Below are positions 42,072 through 51,417 of a stretch of 64,000 bases of DNA, one piece after another. The stretch spans positions 62,001 through 126,000 of the forward strand of contig NZ_QOCZ01000002.1 of the NCBI RefSeq assembly GCF_018207095.1, read 5' to 3'. Each line of letters begins with the position of its first letter. Position 1 is the first letter of the stretch. A program made the translations under genes and the position numbers. Source of the DNA: Nocardiopsis sp. MG754419. Its GTDB lineage: Bacteria; Actinomycetota; Actinomycetes; Streptosporangiales; Streptosporangiaceae. The notes under the pieces were generated by a model. It worked only from the letters and a program-made list of their open reading frames with translations, was not told where the DNA came from and did no database searches.

Positions 42072-42590
42072 ATGGTGGCGTCCGTACCAGCAGCCGTGAA
42101 GGGACCCGCAGTGTCCTCCGACGACCACGCCCCCGAACCCGTTCCCGCCCCCGAGCCGCCCGAGCACGTCAAGGAGACCGCGATCGCGCTGGTGGGCGCG
42201 TACGTGGACCACAACCGTGACGAACTGGACCGGGTCATCCCGCGTGCCACCGACGACTCCGACGAGGTCCTGTCCGAGCTCAAGGTGATCGCGGCCTTCC
42301 TCAGCCGCCGGGTGCAGGCCACCGGTGTGGCGTGGAAACCCGCCGACTCCCGTGAGGCCGTGGCCCGCACCGTCGCCGAGATGCTCCCACCGGAGTTGGA
42401 GTTCGCGGTCTCCACCGCCTGGGAGGCGCATTCGGTGGGCGAGGAGGAGACCGCCGAGCGGTTCACCAGGGGCGACCCCATGGTCTACGTCCACATGCTC
42501 GCCGCGTTCTGCGCCGCGATCGGGCTGGCCGTGTACAAGCGCGCCGAACTGGTCGCCACCCTGCGCCAGGTCACCGGTCTGAGCGACTGA
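42072..42590 (+). CDS. uncharacterised protein downstream of tmsAB
   Basis: A 172-residue soluble, largely helical protein (AIALVGAYVDHNRDELDRVIPRA; SREAVARTVAEMLPPELEFAVSTAWEAHSVGEEETAERF; FCAAIGLAVYKRAELVATLRQVTG). The first about 30 residues are Pro/Glu-rich, and the GTG at 42111, with GAAGGGA upstream, may be the true start. It follows tmsB on the same strand but a hairpin lies between. Third genes of unknown function occur in some tms operons, and equivalence is not established here. Confidence 0.75.
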   Translation: MVASVPAAVKGPAVSSDDHAPEPVPAPEPPEHVKETAIALVGAYVDHNRDELDRVIPRATDDSDEVLSELKVIAAFLSRRVQATGVAWKPADSREAVARTVAEMLPPELEFAVSTAWEAHSVGEEETAERFTRGDPMVYVHMLAAFCAAIGLAVYKRAELVATLRQVTGLSD

Positions 42591-42635
42591 CGGTGGGCGC
42601 GGCCGGCCTCCCCTAACAGGTCAGACACAAGTGGC

Positions 42636-42651
42636 AGTGGTTTACTTCACA
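42636..42651. promoter_or_regulatory. dre-like site (DasR-type), AGTGGTTTACTTCACA
   Basis: Matches the known DasR operator consensus AGTGGTCTAGACCACT at 11 of 16 positions by hand alignment. It lies 74 bases before a DasA-like binding-protein gene. A second dyad GTAGG-TTT-CCTAC follows at 42668-42680. Confidence 0.45.
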
Positions 42652-42724
42652 AGTCGTCGTTCATTACGTAGGTTTCCTACCAACCCTGCGGGGACCCTCG
42701 AACGAAAATGCGGGAGGCGAGCCG

Positions 42725-44008
42725 ATGGCACGCAGACGAGTACACGAGTACGTCCCTCTCCCCGCTGCCACTCTGGCTCTGGCGCTCGCGGCCACGGCCT
42801 GCGGCGGTGGTGGAGAGGGCGGGGACACCGACACCCTCCAGGTGTGGATCATGGAGGGCACCAACCCCGACGCCTCGGCCTTCTTCGACGAGGTCAACGA
42901 GACCTTCACCGGAGACACCGGCATCGAGGTCGACGTGGAGTTCGTGCCCTGGCAGGACGCGCAGGACAAGATCTCCACCGCCATCGCGGGCGGCACCACC
43001 CCCGACGTCATCGAGCTGGGCACCACCTTCACCCCGGAGTACGCCGACGCCGGCGCCCTGCACGACCTCTCCGGCTACATCGACGACCCCTCCCGCTTCC
43101 AGCAGGAGATGTACGAGATGGGCACCATCGACGACGCCGCCTACGGCGTGCCCTGGTACGCGTCGATCCGCTCGATCATCTACCGCGCGGACCTCTTCGA
43201 GGAGCACGGTCACGAGGCCCCCACGACCTGGGACGAGTTGCGTGAGACCGCGATCGACCTCGCCGAGGCCGAGGAGGAGATGATCGCCTTCCCCGTGCCC
43301 GGCAACGCCCAGTACTCCGTCATGCCGTGGGTCTGGGGCGGTGGCGGCGAGGTCGCCGTCGAGGAGGCCGACGGCACGTGGAGTTCCACGCTCGACGAAC
43401 CCGAGGGTCGCGCCGGGGTCGAGTTCTTCACCGACCTGGCCCTGGAGGACGGCCTGTCCACCACGGGCGCGGTCAATTGGAACGAGATCGACGTCATGGA
43501 GGCGCTCTCCGACGAGCAGGCCATCATGGCGATCTCCAACAGCTCCAACCCCAAGGCCATCATCGAGAACAACCCGGACCTGGAGGACAAGCTCGGCGTC
43601 TTCGTGCTGCCCGGCCAGGAGGACGGCTACACCGAGTCCTTCGCCGGCGGTTCGCTGCTGTCGGTGTTCGAGGGCACCGGCAACGAGGAGGCCGGGTGGC
43701 AGTACGTCGACCTGCTGACCGACGGGGAGTACTTCCAGCGCTGGGGTGAGGAGAGCGGCTTCTTCCCCGCCGGTGTGGCGGAGATCGAGGAGTACGCCGA
43801 CTCCGAGGACCCGCTGGTGCAGCCGTTCGCGATCCAGCTGCTGGAGGCGGGCAAGAGCACCCCGGCCGTCCCGGCGTGGTCGCAGGTGGAGGCCGAGGGC
43901 ATCATCGTCGGGATGCAGCAGGACATCCTCAACGGCAACGCCACGGTCGAGGAGGCCACCGCCGCCGCGGCCGAGGCCATCGAGAACATCCTCAACGAGG
44001 GCAGTTGA
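42725..44008 (+). CDS. sugar ABC transporter substrate-binding lipoprotein (DasA/NgcE-like)
   Basis: A 427-residue solute-binding lipoprotein. The signal peptide ends at AATAC|GGGG. The mature start TLQVWIMEGTNPDASAFFDEVNETF and PDVIELGTTFTPEYADAGALHDLSGYI resemble the N-acetylglucosamine/chitobiose binders DasA and NgcE of streptomycetes. GGAGGCGA precedes the ATG. It heads the three-gene transport operon. The ligand is inferred from resemblance and the dre-like site, not proven. Confidence 0.92.
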   Translation: MARRRVHEYVPLPAATLALALAATACGGGGEGGDTDTLQVWIMEGTNPDASAFFDEVNETFTGDTGIEVDVEFVPWQDAQDKISTAIAGGTTPDVIELGTTFTPEYADAGALHDLSGYIDDPSRFQQEMYEMGTIDDAAYGVPWYASIRSIIYRADLFEEHGHEAPTTWDELRETAIDLAEAEEEMIAFPVPGNAQYSVMPWVWGGGGEVAVEEADGTWSSTLDEPEGRAGVEFFTDLALEDGLSTTGAVNWNEIDVMEALSDEQAIMAISNSSNPKAIIENNPDLEDKLGVFVLPGQEDGYTESFAGGSLLSVFEGTGNEEAGWQYVDLLTDGEYFQRWGEESGFFPAGVAEIEEYADSEDPLVQPFAIQLLEAGKSTPAVPAWSQVEAEGIIVGMQQDILNGNATVEEATAAAAEAIENILNEGS

Positions 44009-44955
44009 TGCCCGCACCGACATACCGACGGTCGGTCCGCGCGCCGCTTCTGGGAATGCGGAGGCGGCGCGCCCTCCTGCCGTGGGTGCTCCTGGCACCG
44101 CCGCTCGGGGTCATCGGGATCCTGTTGCTGTTCCCGATCGGGCGGATCGTGTGGTTGTCCTTCCGGGACTTCAAACTGCGCAACCTGGTCTCGGGGGAGT
44201 CCGACTTCGTCGGGCTGTCCAACTACGTCACCCTGCTGACCGACCCGTACCTGCTCCAGGTCGTGCTGGTCAACACGGTGACGTTCGCCCTGGTCGCGGT
44301 GGTGACCACGGTCGTGCTCGGCACGCTGGTCGCCCTGTTGCTGTCCACGCTCAGACCCGTCACCCGGATCATCGTCGTCTCCTGCATCATGGTGGCCTGG
44401 GCGATGCCCGCGGTCAGCGGCACCTACGTGTGGATCTGGATCTTCGACGTCGACCAGGGTGTGGTCGCCCAGACGCTCATGAGCCTGGGGGTGATCGACC
44501 CCGGCGGGTACAACTGGTTCGCCGACCGGTTCTGGTTCTACGCCATCGTCACCCTCAACATCGTGCACAGCGGCTTCCCGTTCGTGGCGGTGACCGTCCT
44601 GGCCGGCCTGCTCACCGTGCCCAAGGAGCTGTACGAGGCGGCCCGTATCGACGGTGCAGGCGCGTGGAAGCGCTTCTGGAACGTCACGTTCCCCACCCTG
44701 CGCCCGGTGTTCGCCGTGGTGACGGTGTTGTCCACCATCTGGGACTTCAAGGTGTTCGCGCAGATCTACCTGATGCCCGGTGGCGACGTCGGCGGCTCCC
44801 AGATGCTCAACCTGGGCGTGTGGTCCTACGTGCGTTCCTTCGGTCAGAACGACTTCGGCATGGGCTCGGCCATCGCGGTCATGCTCACGCTGCTGCTCCT
44901 GGCCGTGACCATCGTCTACCTGCGCGCGTTGTTCCGGGAGGAGGAACTCCGATGA
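44008..44955 (+). CDS. sugar ABC transporter permease (MalF/DasB type)
   Basis: A 315-residue six-helix permease with EAA loop LYEAARIDGAGAWKRFWNVTFP. The ATG shares one base with the stop of the binding-protein gene. A typical ATGA overlap (ATG at 44952) at its end opens a 150-codon frame that does not look like a permease. This is the position where the second permease would normally start, but an antisense gene now intervenes. Confidence 0.93.
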   Translation: MPAPTYRRSVRAPLLGMRRRRALLPWVLLAPPLGVIGILLLFPIGRIVWLSFRDFKLRNLVSGESDFVGLSNYVTLLTDPYLLQVVLVNTVTFALVAVVTTVVLGTLVALLLSTLRPVTRIIVVSCIMVAWAMPAVSGTYVWIWIFDVDQGVVAQTLMSLGVIDPGGYNWFADRFWFYAIVTLNIVHSGFPFVAVTVLAGLLTVPKELYEAARIDGAGAWKRFWNVTFPTLRPVFAVVTVLSTIWDFKVFAQIYLMPGGDVGGSQMLNLGVWSYVRSFGQNDFGMGSAIAVMLTLLLLAVTIVYLRALFREEELR

Positions 44956-44984
44956 CGTCGACACCGCACCGGGCGGGCGCCCGG

Positions 44985-45281
44985 TCAGCCCAGACCGTCG
45001 ATCAGCCGGTCCCGTACGGTCCGCCAGTCCACCGACGCCAGGGGGCGTCGCTCCAGGTCCTCGCGGAGCGCGGTCATGGTCCGCAGCTCGTCCCGGTCCA
45101 GGGGACGACCGTCGTCCTCGCCCCGGTTCACCAGGCCGTCGACGTACACGTGCAAGCGGCGACCGGTGGCGTCGTCGTGCGCGTGCCGGACGGCGCTCGC
45201 ACGGAACCGGGCGTCGTGCGGGATCCACGCGGAGATCAACTCGGTGGGGGAGAGACCGGCGGAGTCGCCCACACGCCTCAC
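44985..45281 (-). CDS. small antisense gene inside the sugar ABC operon, unknown function
   Basis: A 98-residue ORF on the opposite strand between the two permease genes, with strong third-position GC bias and sensible composition (SAGLSPTELISAWIPHDARFRASAVRHAHDD; GRRLHVYVDGLVNRGEDDGRPLDRDELRTMTALREDLERRPL; DWRTVRDRLIDGLG). A -10-like TAGAAT (reverse strand, 45313-45318) and GGTGAGG lie upstream of the GTG; the GTG at 45272 is an alternative. I do not recognise the family. It has no transposase features. Confidence 0.6.
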   Translation of the reverse strand: MRRVGDSAGLSPTELISAWIPHDARFRASAVRHAHDDATGRRLHVYVDGLVNRGEDDGRPLDRDELRTMTALREDLERRPLASVDWRTVRDRLIDGLG

Positions 45282-45387
45282 CTCACCGTCCGCGATCTCG
45301 GTAACGACAGGGATTCTAGGGCATCGCACGCGAGTGCGGACGAGTGTGAGCGCCGCGATCGAGGCCTCCGTCGACAGAGGAGGGTCG

Positions 45388-46296
45388 TTGGTCACGTCTG
45401 ACTCCGAGGCCATCGTCGAACGGGACGAGGCCGACTGGGAGGCACGGGTGCGGGCCGCCCGCCGACACGGCGGAACACTGCGGGTCGGGCGCGTGCTGGC
45501 CAAGGCGGCGGGGGTCTCCCTGCTTCTGCTCTTCACGCTGTTCCCCGTCTACTTCATGTTGGTCAGCGCCTTCTCCGAACAGGCCACCTCCGGTACGGGG
45601 GCGCTGCTGCCGACCTCCTTCACCTTCGAGAACTTCAGGTACGTCCTGGTGGAGGCCAACTTCCTCCTGTACCTGCGCAACTCGCTGACGGTCGCCGCCG
45701 TCACGGTGGCCATCGCCTGCGTGCTCGCCATGTTGGCGGCGGTGGCGGTGGGCCGGTTCCGCTTCCGGTTCCGCACGGCGGTGCTGGTCATGGTGCTCAT
45801 CGTGCAGATGGTGCCGTTGGAGGCGCTGGTCATCCCGCTCTTCCTCCAGGTGCGCGACCTGCAGATGCTCAACACCGTGCTGGGTTTGGCCGTCGCCTAC
45901 GTGGCGCTCTCCCTGCCCCTGGCGATCTGGATGATGCGCGGCTTCGTGGCGGCGGTGCCCAAGGAGGTGGAGGAGGCCGCCTACATCGATGGCGCCTCCT
46001 GGCCGCAGATGTTCTGGAAGGTGCTGTTCCCCCTGGTGGCGCCGGGTCTGGTGGCCACGGCCATCTTCTCCTTCATCGTGGCCTGGAACGAGTTCGTGTT
46101 GGCCATGACCTTCATGACCCAGAGCGAGAACTTCACGGTCGCGGTCGGGCTGCGTCAGTTCTTCGGGCAGTACGCCAACGACTGGGGACACGTCATGGCG
46201 GCGTCCACGATCATCACCATTCCGGTGATGGTGTTCTTCATCCTCGTCCAGCGTTGGCTGGTGGCGGGGCTCGTGCAGGGGGCGGTCAAGGGCTGA
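45388..46296 (+). CDS. sugar ABC transporter permease (MalG/DasC type), TTG start
   Basis: A 302-residue six-helix permease with EAA loop EVEEAAYIDGASWPQMFWKVLFP and the MalG ending GLVQGAVKG. The longer frame upstream overlaps the antisense gene and is Ser/Arg-rich noise. The TTG at 45388 has AGAGGAGGG four to five bases ahead and gives a normal cytosolic N-terminus before the first helix. It is separated from the first permease by about 430 bases holding the antisense gene, which is abnormal for this operon type. No ATPase gene is present, so an MsiK-type partner is expected. Confidence 0.9.
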   Translation: MVTSDSEAIVERDEADWEARVRAARRHGGTLRVGRVLAKAAGVSLLLLFTLFPVYFMLVSAFSEQATSGTGALLPTSFTFENFRYVLVEANFLLYLRNSLTVAAVTVAIACVLAMLAAVAVGRFRFRFRTAVLVMVLIVQMVPLEALVIPLFLQVRDLQMLNTVLGLAVAYVALSLPLAIWMMRGFVAAVPKEVEEAAYIDGASWPQMFWKVLFPLVAPGLVATAIFSFIVAWNEFVLAMTFMTQSENFTVAVGLRQFFGQYANDWGHVMAASTIITIPVMVFFILVQRWLVAGLVQGAVKG

Positions 46297-46326
46297 TCCG
46301 GTCCGGCGCGCACACGTCCGCACGCA

Positions 46327-46356
46327 GGGGGCGGCATCCGAACGGGTGCCGCCCCC
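46327..46356. terminator. bidirectional hairpin between ABC operon and acyl-CoA ligase
   Basis: GGGGGCGGCA (46327-46336) pairs with TGCCGCCCCC (46347-46356), and pairing continues inward (CCG/CGG) to a very small loop. Confidence 0.7.
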
Positions 46357-46369
46357 TCGACGCGTCGGG

Positions 46370-47950
46370 TCAGCCGTCGCGCAGTTCGCGCTTGAGGATC
46401 TTGCCGGTGGAGGTCATCGGCAGTTCGACGCGGAACTCGATCAGGCGCGGGTACTTGTAGGCGGCCAGCCGTTCCCGGGCGAAGGCGGTGAGCTCCTCGT
46501 GCGTGGTCTCCACACCGTCCTTGAGGATCACGAACGCCTTGACCTCCTCACCCTGGGTGTCGTGGGGGACCCCCACCACGGCGGCCAGACTCACCGCCTC
46601 GTGGGTCATCAGGATCTCCTCGACCTCACGCGGGTACACGTTGTAGCCCCCGCGGATGATCATGTCCTTGGAGCGGTCGATGATGAAGTAGAAACCGTCG
46701 CCGTCGCGCCGCGCGATGTCGCCGGTGCGGAACCAGCCGTCCCGGATCACCTCGGCGTTGACCTCGGGACGCTCGTGGTACCCCTTCATGACCAGGTGGC
46801 CGCGGACCGCGATCTCACCGACCGGGTCCTCCCCGTCCGCCGCCACGACCTCGTTCCACTCGGGGTCGATCAGTTTCATCTCCACACCCCAGACCGGGCG
46901 GCCGATGGAGCCGGGCTTGGCACCGGTGGCGGGGTTGTTGAAGGAGGCGACCGGAGAGGTCTCGGAGAGGCCGTACCCCTCCTTGATGGCCACACCGAAG
47001 AGTTTGGTGAAGTCCTCCGACAGCTGGGCGGGCAGGGCCGAACCGCCGGAGACGGCGTCGACGACGTTGTCCGCGATCCGCGCCAGGTCGTACCGGCCGG
47101 GCTCGGCGGACCGGGCCGCGTTGAGCAGGCCCCAGTACATGGTGGGCACCCCCGCGAAGCCGGTGACGTTCTCCTTCTCCATGAGCGTCAGGGCCTGGTC
47201 TCCGTCGAACCGGGGCAGCAGCACCATCGTGCCGTGGCGGTAGAGCGGGGCGTTGAGCATGACCGTCTGGCCGAAGATGTGGAACAGCGGCAGCACCACC
47301 AGGGAGACGTCACGACCGTCCGGGTGGGGGTTGACCAGGCTGGAGGACGCCACGGCGTTGAGCAGCAGGTTGGTGTGGGTCAACTCGGCGCCCTTGGGCC
47401 GCCCGGTCGTGCCGCTGGTGTAGATGATGACGGCGGTGTCGTCGCCCTGGGCCTGCACCGTCTCGAACGTGCCCGGCATGCCGTTCAGGGCGGCCCAGAG
47501 GGTCTCGGCGCCCTCGATGGTGGACTCCGTGGCACCCGCCGAGGGCGGCATGTCCACGAACACCTCGCACGTCGACACCTGCGCGAAGGCCTCGTGACAC
47601 CGCTCGCCCAGCGGGAGTTCGGGCGAGCCGGTGAAGGCGAACAGGGCCTTGGCCCCGGAGTCCTCCAGGTGATAGACGATCTCGCGCGGGGTCAGCAGGA
47701 CGTTGAGCGGGACCACCACGGCGCCCGCCTTGAGGGCGCCGAAGTACACGAACGGGAAGTAGGGCAGGTTGGGGCTGGCCAGGGCCACCCTGTCGCCCGG
47801 CCGGATCCCCCGGGCCACGAGCAGGTTCGCGACCTGGTTGGCGATCATGTCGGTGATCGCGTAGTCGAGACGGGTGTCGCCGAAGACCAGACACTCCTTC
47901 TCGGGCGTGGATCGCGCACCGTCCTCCAGGAGCGTGGACAGGTTGAACAT
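46370..47950 (-). CDS. long-chain fatty acyl-CoA ligase (FadD-like, AMP-forming)
   Basis: A 526-residue ANL ligase. P-loop YTSGTTGRPKG, A5-type IKEGYGLSETSP, hinge DGFYFIIDRSKDMIIRGGYNVYP and C-terminal LPMTSTGKILKREL with the catalytic lysine. The FIIDRSKDMI hinge and VYPREVE favour medium/long-chain fatty acids over aromatics. The ATG at 47950 has GGGAGG just upstream; the longer frame is unsupported. Its promoter region holds a palindromic element between -35 and -10 candidates, so repression by a lipid-sensing regulator is plausible. Confidence 0.9.
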   Translation of the reverse strand: MFNLSTLLEDGARSTPEKECLVFGDTRLDYAITDMIANQVANLLVARGIRPGDRVALASPNLPYFPFVYFGALKAGAVVVPLNVLLTPREIVYHLEDSGAKALFAFTGSPELPLGERCHEAFAQVSTCEVFVDMPPSAGATESTIEGAETLWAALNGMPGTFETVQAQGDDTAVIIYTSGTTGRPKGAELTHTNLLLNAVASSSLVNPHPDGRDVSLVVLPLFHIFGQTVMLNAPLYRHGTMVLLPRFDGDQALTLMEKENVTGFAGVPTMYWGLLNAARSAEPGRYDLARIADNVVDAVSGGSALPAQLSEDFTKLFGVAIKEGYGLSETSPVASFNNPATGAKPGSIGRPVWGVEMKLIDPEWNEVVAADGEDPVGEIAVRGHLVMKGYHERPEVNAEVIRDGWFRTGDIARRDGDGFYFIIDRSKDMIIRGGYNVYPREVEEILMTHEAVSLAAVVGVPHDTQGEEVKAFVILKDGVETTHEELTAFARERLAAYKYPRLIEFRVELPMTSTGKILKRELRDG

Positions 47951-48035
47951 GGGGCCTCCCGCGGCCGGTCGTTGAGGACAGGTGCCACGAACGCAGATGT
48001 GACCTGGATCGCGAGTCCTGCGCCACTTTGACGGC

Positions 48036-48064
48036 AGAGTAACAAACCGGACGGTCGGTGTGGA
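48036..48064 (-). promoter_or_regulatory. acyl-CoA ligase promoter with palindrome in the spacer
   Basis: Reverse-strand -10 candidate TACTCT (48036-48041) and a weak -35 (48059-48064). Between them lies ACCGGACGGTCGGT (48046-48059), a 14-base imperfect palindrome of the ACCG-N6-CGGT type used by TetR-family lipid regulators. Confidence 0.4.
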
Positions 48065-48214
48065 GGGGGTCGGGGTCCGTGAAACCACCGATCCCCGGTG
48101 CGCGCTCCGCGACCGGGAGGGCGTCGGGCGACCCGGAAACGGGTCCTCGATCGGGTGCGTCAAGCGCTAACCTGAAGGCGACACACCAGGACACGGCCAA
48201 GGGAACACTGAGCG

Positions 48215-50710
48215 ATGACAGCGGTAGACGGCGACCAGACGACGGGCGACACCTACGACGCCCGCGCCCTCCAGGACAAGTGGCAGGCGCGCTGGGCCGC
48301 GGAACTCCCGTTCAAGGCGAGCGAGGACGCCGCCGACGACCGGCCCCGCTCCTTCATCGTGGACATGTTCGCCTACCCCTCCGGCGACCTGCACATGGGT
48401 CACGCCGAGGCCTACGCCATCGGTGACGTCATCGGTCGGTACCGCCTCCAGCGCGGCGACAACGTCCTGCACCCGGTCGGCTGGGACTCCTTCGGGCTGC
48501 CCGCCGAGAACGCGGCGATCAAGAACAACTCCCACCCGGAGAAGTGGACCTACGCCAACATCGAGACGCAGGCGTCCTCGATGGCGCACTACGGCGTGGC
48601 CGTGGACTGGTCCCGTCGCATCCACACCAGCGACCCCGAGTACTTCAAGTGGAACCAGTGGCTGTTCACCCGGTTCTTCGACCGGGGGCTGGCCTACCGC
48701 AAGGACGGCCTGGTCAACTGGTGCCCGCAGGACCAGACCGTGCTCGCCAACGAGCAGGTCGTCCAGGGCAAGTGCGAGCGCTGCGGCTCCGACGTCGAGC
48801 GCCGCGCCCTCAACCAGTGGTACTTCAAGATCACCGAGTACGCCCAGCGCCTGCTGGACGACATGGACCAGCTGGACCACGGCCGCTGGCCGGACGAGAT
48901 CCTGGCCATGCAGCGCAACTGGATCGGTCGCTCCACCGGTGCCGACGTGCACTTCCGGATCGAGGACCGCGACGCGCCGGTCACCGTCTACACCACCCGG
49001 CCCGACACCCTGTACGGCGCCACCTTCTTCGTGGTGGCCGCCGACGCCGACCTGGCCGAGGAGCTGTGCGCGCCCGAGCAGCGCGAGGCCTTCGAGGCCT
49101 ACCGCTCCGACGTCGCCAAGCTGTCGGACATCGAACGCCAGACCACCGAGCGTCCCAAGACCGGTGTGTTCCTGGGGCGTCACGCCATCAACCCCGTCAA
49201 CGGCGAGCGCATGCCCGTCTGGGCGGCCGACTACGTCTTGGCCGGTTACGGTCACGGCGCCATCATGGCGGTGCCGGCCCACGACCAGCGCGACCTGGAC
49301 TTCGCCCTGGCCTTCGACCTGCCGGTGCGGGTCGTCGTCGAGACCGGCGAGCCCGACCCGGCCGAGACCGGCGTGGCCACCGCGGGGGAGGGCACCCTGC
49401 GCGACTCCGGCCCGCTGGACGGTCTGTCCAAGACCGAGGCCATCGCGCGCATCATCGAGGTGCTGGGCGAGCGCGACACCGGCGAGGCCACCGTCAACTT
49501 CCGCCTACGCGACTGGCTGCTGTCCCGCCAGCGCTACTGGGGCACCCCGATCCCGATCATCCACTGCCCCTCGTGCGGCGAGGTCCCCGTCCCCGACGAG
49601 CAGCTGCCGGTGACCCTGCCCGAACTCAAGGGCGCCGAGCTGGCCCCCAAGGGCATCTCCCCGCTGGCCGCCGTCACCGACTGGGTGAACGTGGACTGCC
49701 CCACCTGCGCCGGTCCCGCCCAGCGTGACACCGACACCATGGACACCTTCGTGGACTCGTCCTGGTACTACCTGCGCTACTGCTCCCCGCGCCTCGACAC
49801 CGCCCCCTTCGACAGCGAGGCGGTCAACAAGTGGGGGCCCGTCGACCACTACATCGGCGGTAAGGAACACGCCACCCTGCACCTGATGTACGCGCGGTTC
49901 TTCACCAAGGTCCTGCACGACATGGGCATGGTGGACTTCACCGAGCCGTTCGCCCGCCTGACCAACCAGGGCCAGGTCATCAACCAGGGCCGGGCGATGT
50001 CCAAGTCGCTGGGCAACGGCGTCGACCTGGGCAAGGAGATCGACGCCTACGGTGTGGACGCGGTCCGTCTCACCATGCTGTTCGCCTCCCCGCCCGAGGA
50101 GGACGTCGACTGGGCCGACGTCTCGCCCACCGCCGCGATGAAGTTCCTCAACCGCGCCTACCGCGTCATGCACGAGGCCGGAGCGGCGAGCGTCCCGGGT
50201 GCGGACTTCTCCGCCGGTGACACCGAGGTGCGCCGCGCCACCCACCACGCCATCGACCAGGTCACCGCCCTGATCGAGGACAAGCGGTTCAACGTGGCCA
50301 TCGCGCGGTGCATGGAACTGGTCTCGGCCGCCCGCAAGGCCATCGACTCCGGCCCCGGCGCGGCGGACCCGGCCGTACGCGAGGCCGCCGAGTTCATCGC
50401 CATCGCCCTGTCCCTGTTCGCGCCCTACGTGGCCGAGGAGGGCTGGGAGAAGCTGGGTCACACCGGCAGCGTCGCCGTCGGCAACTGGCGTACGGCCGAC
50501 CCCGCGCTGCTCGTCCAGGAGACGGTCACCTGCGTCGTCCAGGTGCAGAGCAAGGTCCGCGACAAGCTCGCGGTGTCCCCCGACATCGACCCGGCCGAGC
50601 TCGAGCGGCTGGCCCTGGCCTCGGAGAAGGCCCAGGGCTTCATCGGTGACAAGACGGTCCGCAAGGTGGTCGTCCGCGCACCCAAGCTCGTCAACATCGT
50701 CGTCGGCTGA
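48215..50710 (+). CDS. leuS: leucyl-tRNA synthetase
   Basis: An 831-residue class I synthetase that charges tRNA-Leu. HMGH at 60-63 (HIGH motif), a zinc-like Cys set (NWCPQDQ, CERCGSD), the CP1 editing domain with [13 protein letters not shown] and [26 protein letters not shown], and MSKSLGN near 594-600 (KMSKS motif with Ala in first place). Length and order are those of bacterial LeuRS. GGGAA lies ahead of the ATG. It is followed by a strong terminator. Confidence 0.98.
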   Translation: MTAVDGDQTTGDTYDARALQDKWQARWAAELPFKASEDAADDRPRSFIVDMFAYPSGDLHMGHAEAYAIGDVIGRYRLQRGDNVLHPVGWDSFGLPAENAAIKNNSHPEKWTYANIETQASSMAHYGVAVDWSRRIHTSDPEYFKWNQWLFTRFFDRGLAYRKDGLVNWCPQDQTVLANEQVVQGKCERCGSDVERRALNQWYFKITEYAQRLLDDMDQLDHGRWPDEILAMQRNWIGRSTGADVHFRIEDRDAPVTVYTTRPDTLYGATFFVVAADADLAEELCAPEQREAFEAYRSDVAKLSDIERQTTERPKTGVFLGRHAINPVNGERMPVWAADYVLAGYGHGAIMAVPAHDQRDLDFALAFDLPVRVVVETGEPDPAETGVATAGEGTLRDSGPLDGLSKTEAIARIIEVLGERDTGEATVNFRLRDWLLSRQRYWGTPIPIIHCPSCGEVPVPDEQLPVTLPELKGAELAPKGISPLAAVTDWVNVDCPTCAGPAQRDTDTMDTFVDSSWYYLRYCSPRLDTAPFDSEAVNKWGPVDHYIGGKEHATLHLMYARFFTKVLHDMGMVDFTEPFARLTNQGQVINQGRAMSKSLGNGVDLGKEIDAYGVDAVRLTMLFASPPEEDVDWADVSPTAAMKFLNRAYRVMHEAGAASVPGADFSAGDTEVRRATHHAIDQVTALIEDKRFNVAIARCMELVSAARKAIDSGPGAADPAVREAAEFIAIALSLFAPYVAEEGWEKLGHTGSVAVGNWRTADPALLVQETVTCVVQVQSKVRDKLAVSPDIDPAELERLALASEKAQGFIGDKTVRKVVVRAPKLVNIVVG

Positions 50711-50720
50711 CACACCGGAC

Positions 50721-50754
50721 GGGGGCGGTGGTCGCGACCGCGACCACCGCCCCC
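50721..50754 (+). terminator. leuS terminator, 15-16-bp stem
   Basis: GGGGGCGGTGGTCGCG (50721-50736) pairs with CGCGACCACCGCCCCC (50739-50754); the innermost pairs must open to form a loop. Confidence 0.72.
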
Positions 50755-50793
50755 TACCGTGAGGTCCACACACATACGGGAGGCGAGGGCCGG

Positions 50794-51417
50794 GTGGGCG
50801 CTTCGAGGGACGGGCGGGCCGTGCACCGGCCCTGGGTGTGTGCGTCGATCATCGCGGCCGGCGCGGTGATGGTCTCCGCCGCGGCCGTCGGCGGCGGTCT
50901 CTGGTGGGCCGGGGGCGACCCCGAACCACCGGGCGGTCAGGACGACCACTCCGCCGCGCCCACGTGCGCGTCGGTCCCCGAGGACACGCTCGCCGAGATC
51001 CTGCCCGGCGCGGTCCTGGAGACCGACGACCGAGGCCCCGTGGCCGGGGGTGAGCACACCGCGTGCGTGTGGACCACCCTGGGGGAGACCGAAGGCGACC
51101 GCGCGGTGCTGCGGGTGGACCTGTCCGCCCGGTTCACCGACGCCACCGTCGATCCCGTCGTCACCGGTGACCAGGCCGCCACGGCGGCCCACGAGGCCGT
51201 GGTGCCGGTCCGGGGAGAACCCGTCGACCTGCCCGGTTCCGTGGGCGCCGAGGTCTGGCGCGGCCAACTCCCCGGCACCGCCGAACTCGCCTTCCACACC
51301 GCCAACCTGCTGGTGCGGGTCTCCTACACCGCAGAGTCCGAGGGCGACCCGGTCACCTTCACCGACGCCCGCGACACCGCCGTGGAGATCGCCTCCCGGA
51401 TCGGTGCGGACCTGTGA
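50794..51417 (+). CDS. membrane-anchored extracytoplasmic protein A, unknown function
   Basis: A 207-residue protein: short cytosolic N-terminus, one helix (VCASIIAAGAVMVSAAAVGGGLWWA, about 16-38), then an extracytoplasmic domain with two cysteines (APTCASV and TACVWTTL) spaced as in DUF3558-type actinobacterial envelope proteins. The GTG at 50794 has GGAGGCGAGGG upstream; earlier starts fall in the leuS terminator. The stop overlaps the next gene by 4 bases. The next gene has the same layout, so this is a tandem duplicate pair. Confidence 0.75.
   Translation: MGASRDGRAVHRPWVCASIIAAGAVMVSAAAVGGGLWWAGGDPEPPGGQDDHSAAPTCASVPEDTLAEILPGAVLETDDRGPVAGGEHTACVWTTLGETEGDRAVLRVDLSARFTDATVDPVVTGDQAATAAHEAVVPVRGEPVDLPGSVGAEVWRGQLPGTAELAFHTANLLVRVSYTAESEGDPVTFTDARDTAVEIASRIGADL

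Noticed and set aside
44952-45401. 150-codon forward frame after the first permease as a real gene or permease N-terminus
   Set aside because: Its composition is Gly/Val/Arg noise antisense to the 98-codon gene and it shows no membrane segment.
50728-50793. Earlier start for membrane-anchored protein A
   Set aside because: It lies within the leuS terminator hairpin; the GTG at 50794 has a good Shine-Dalgarno.
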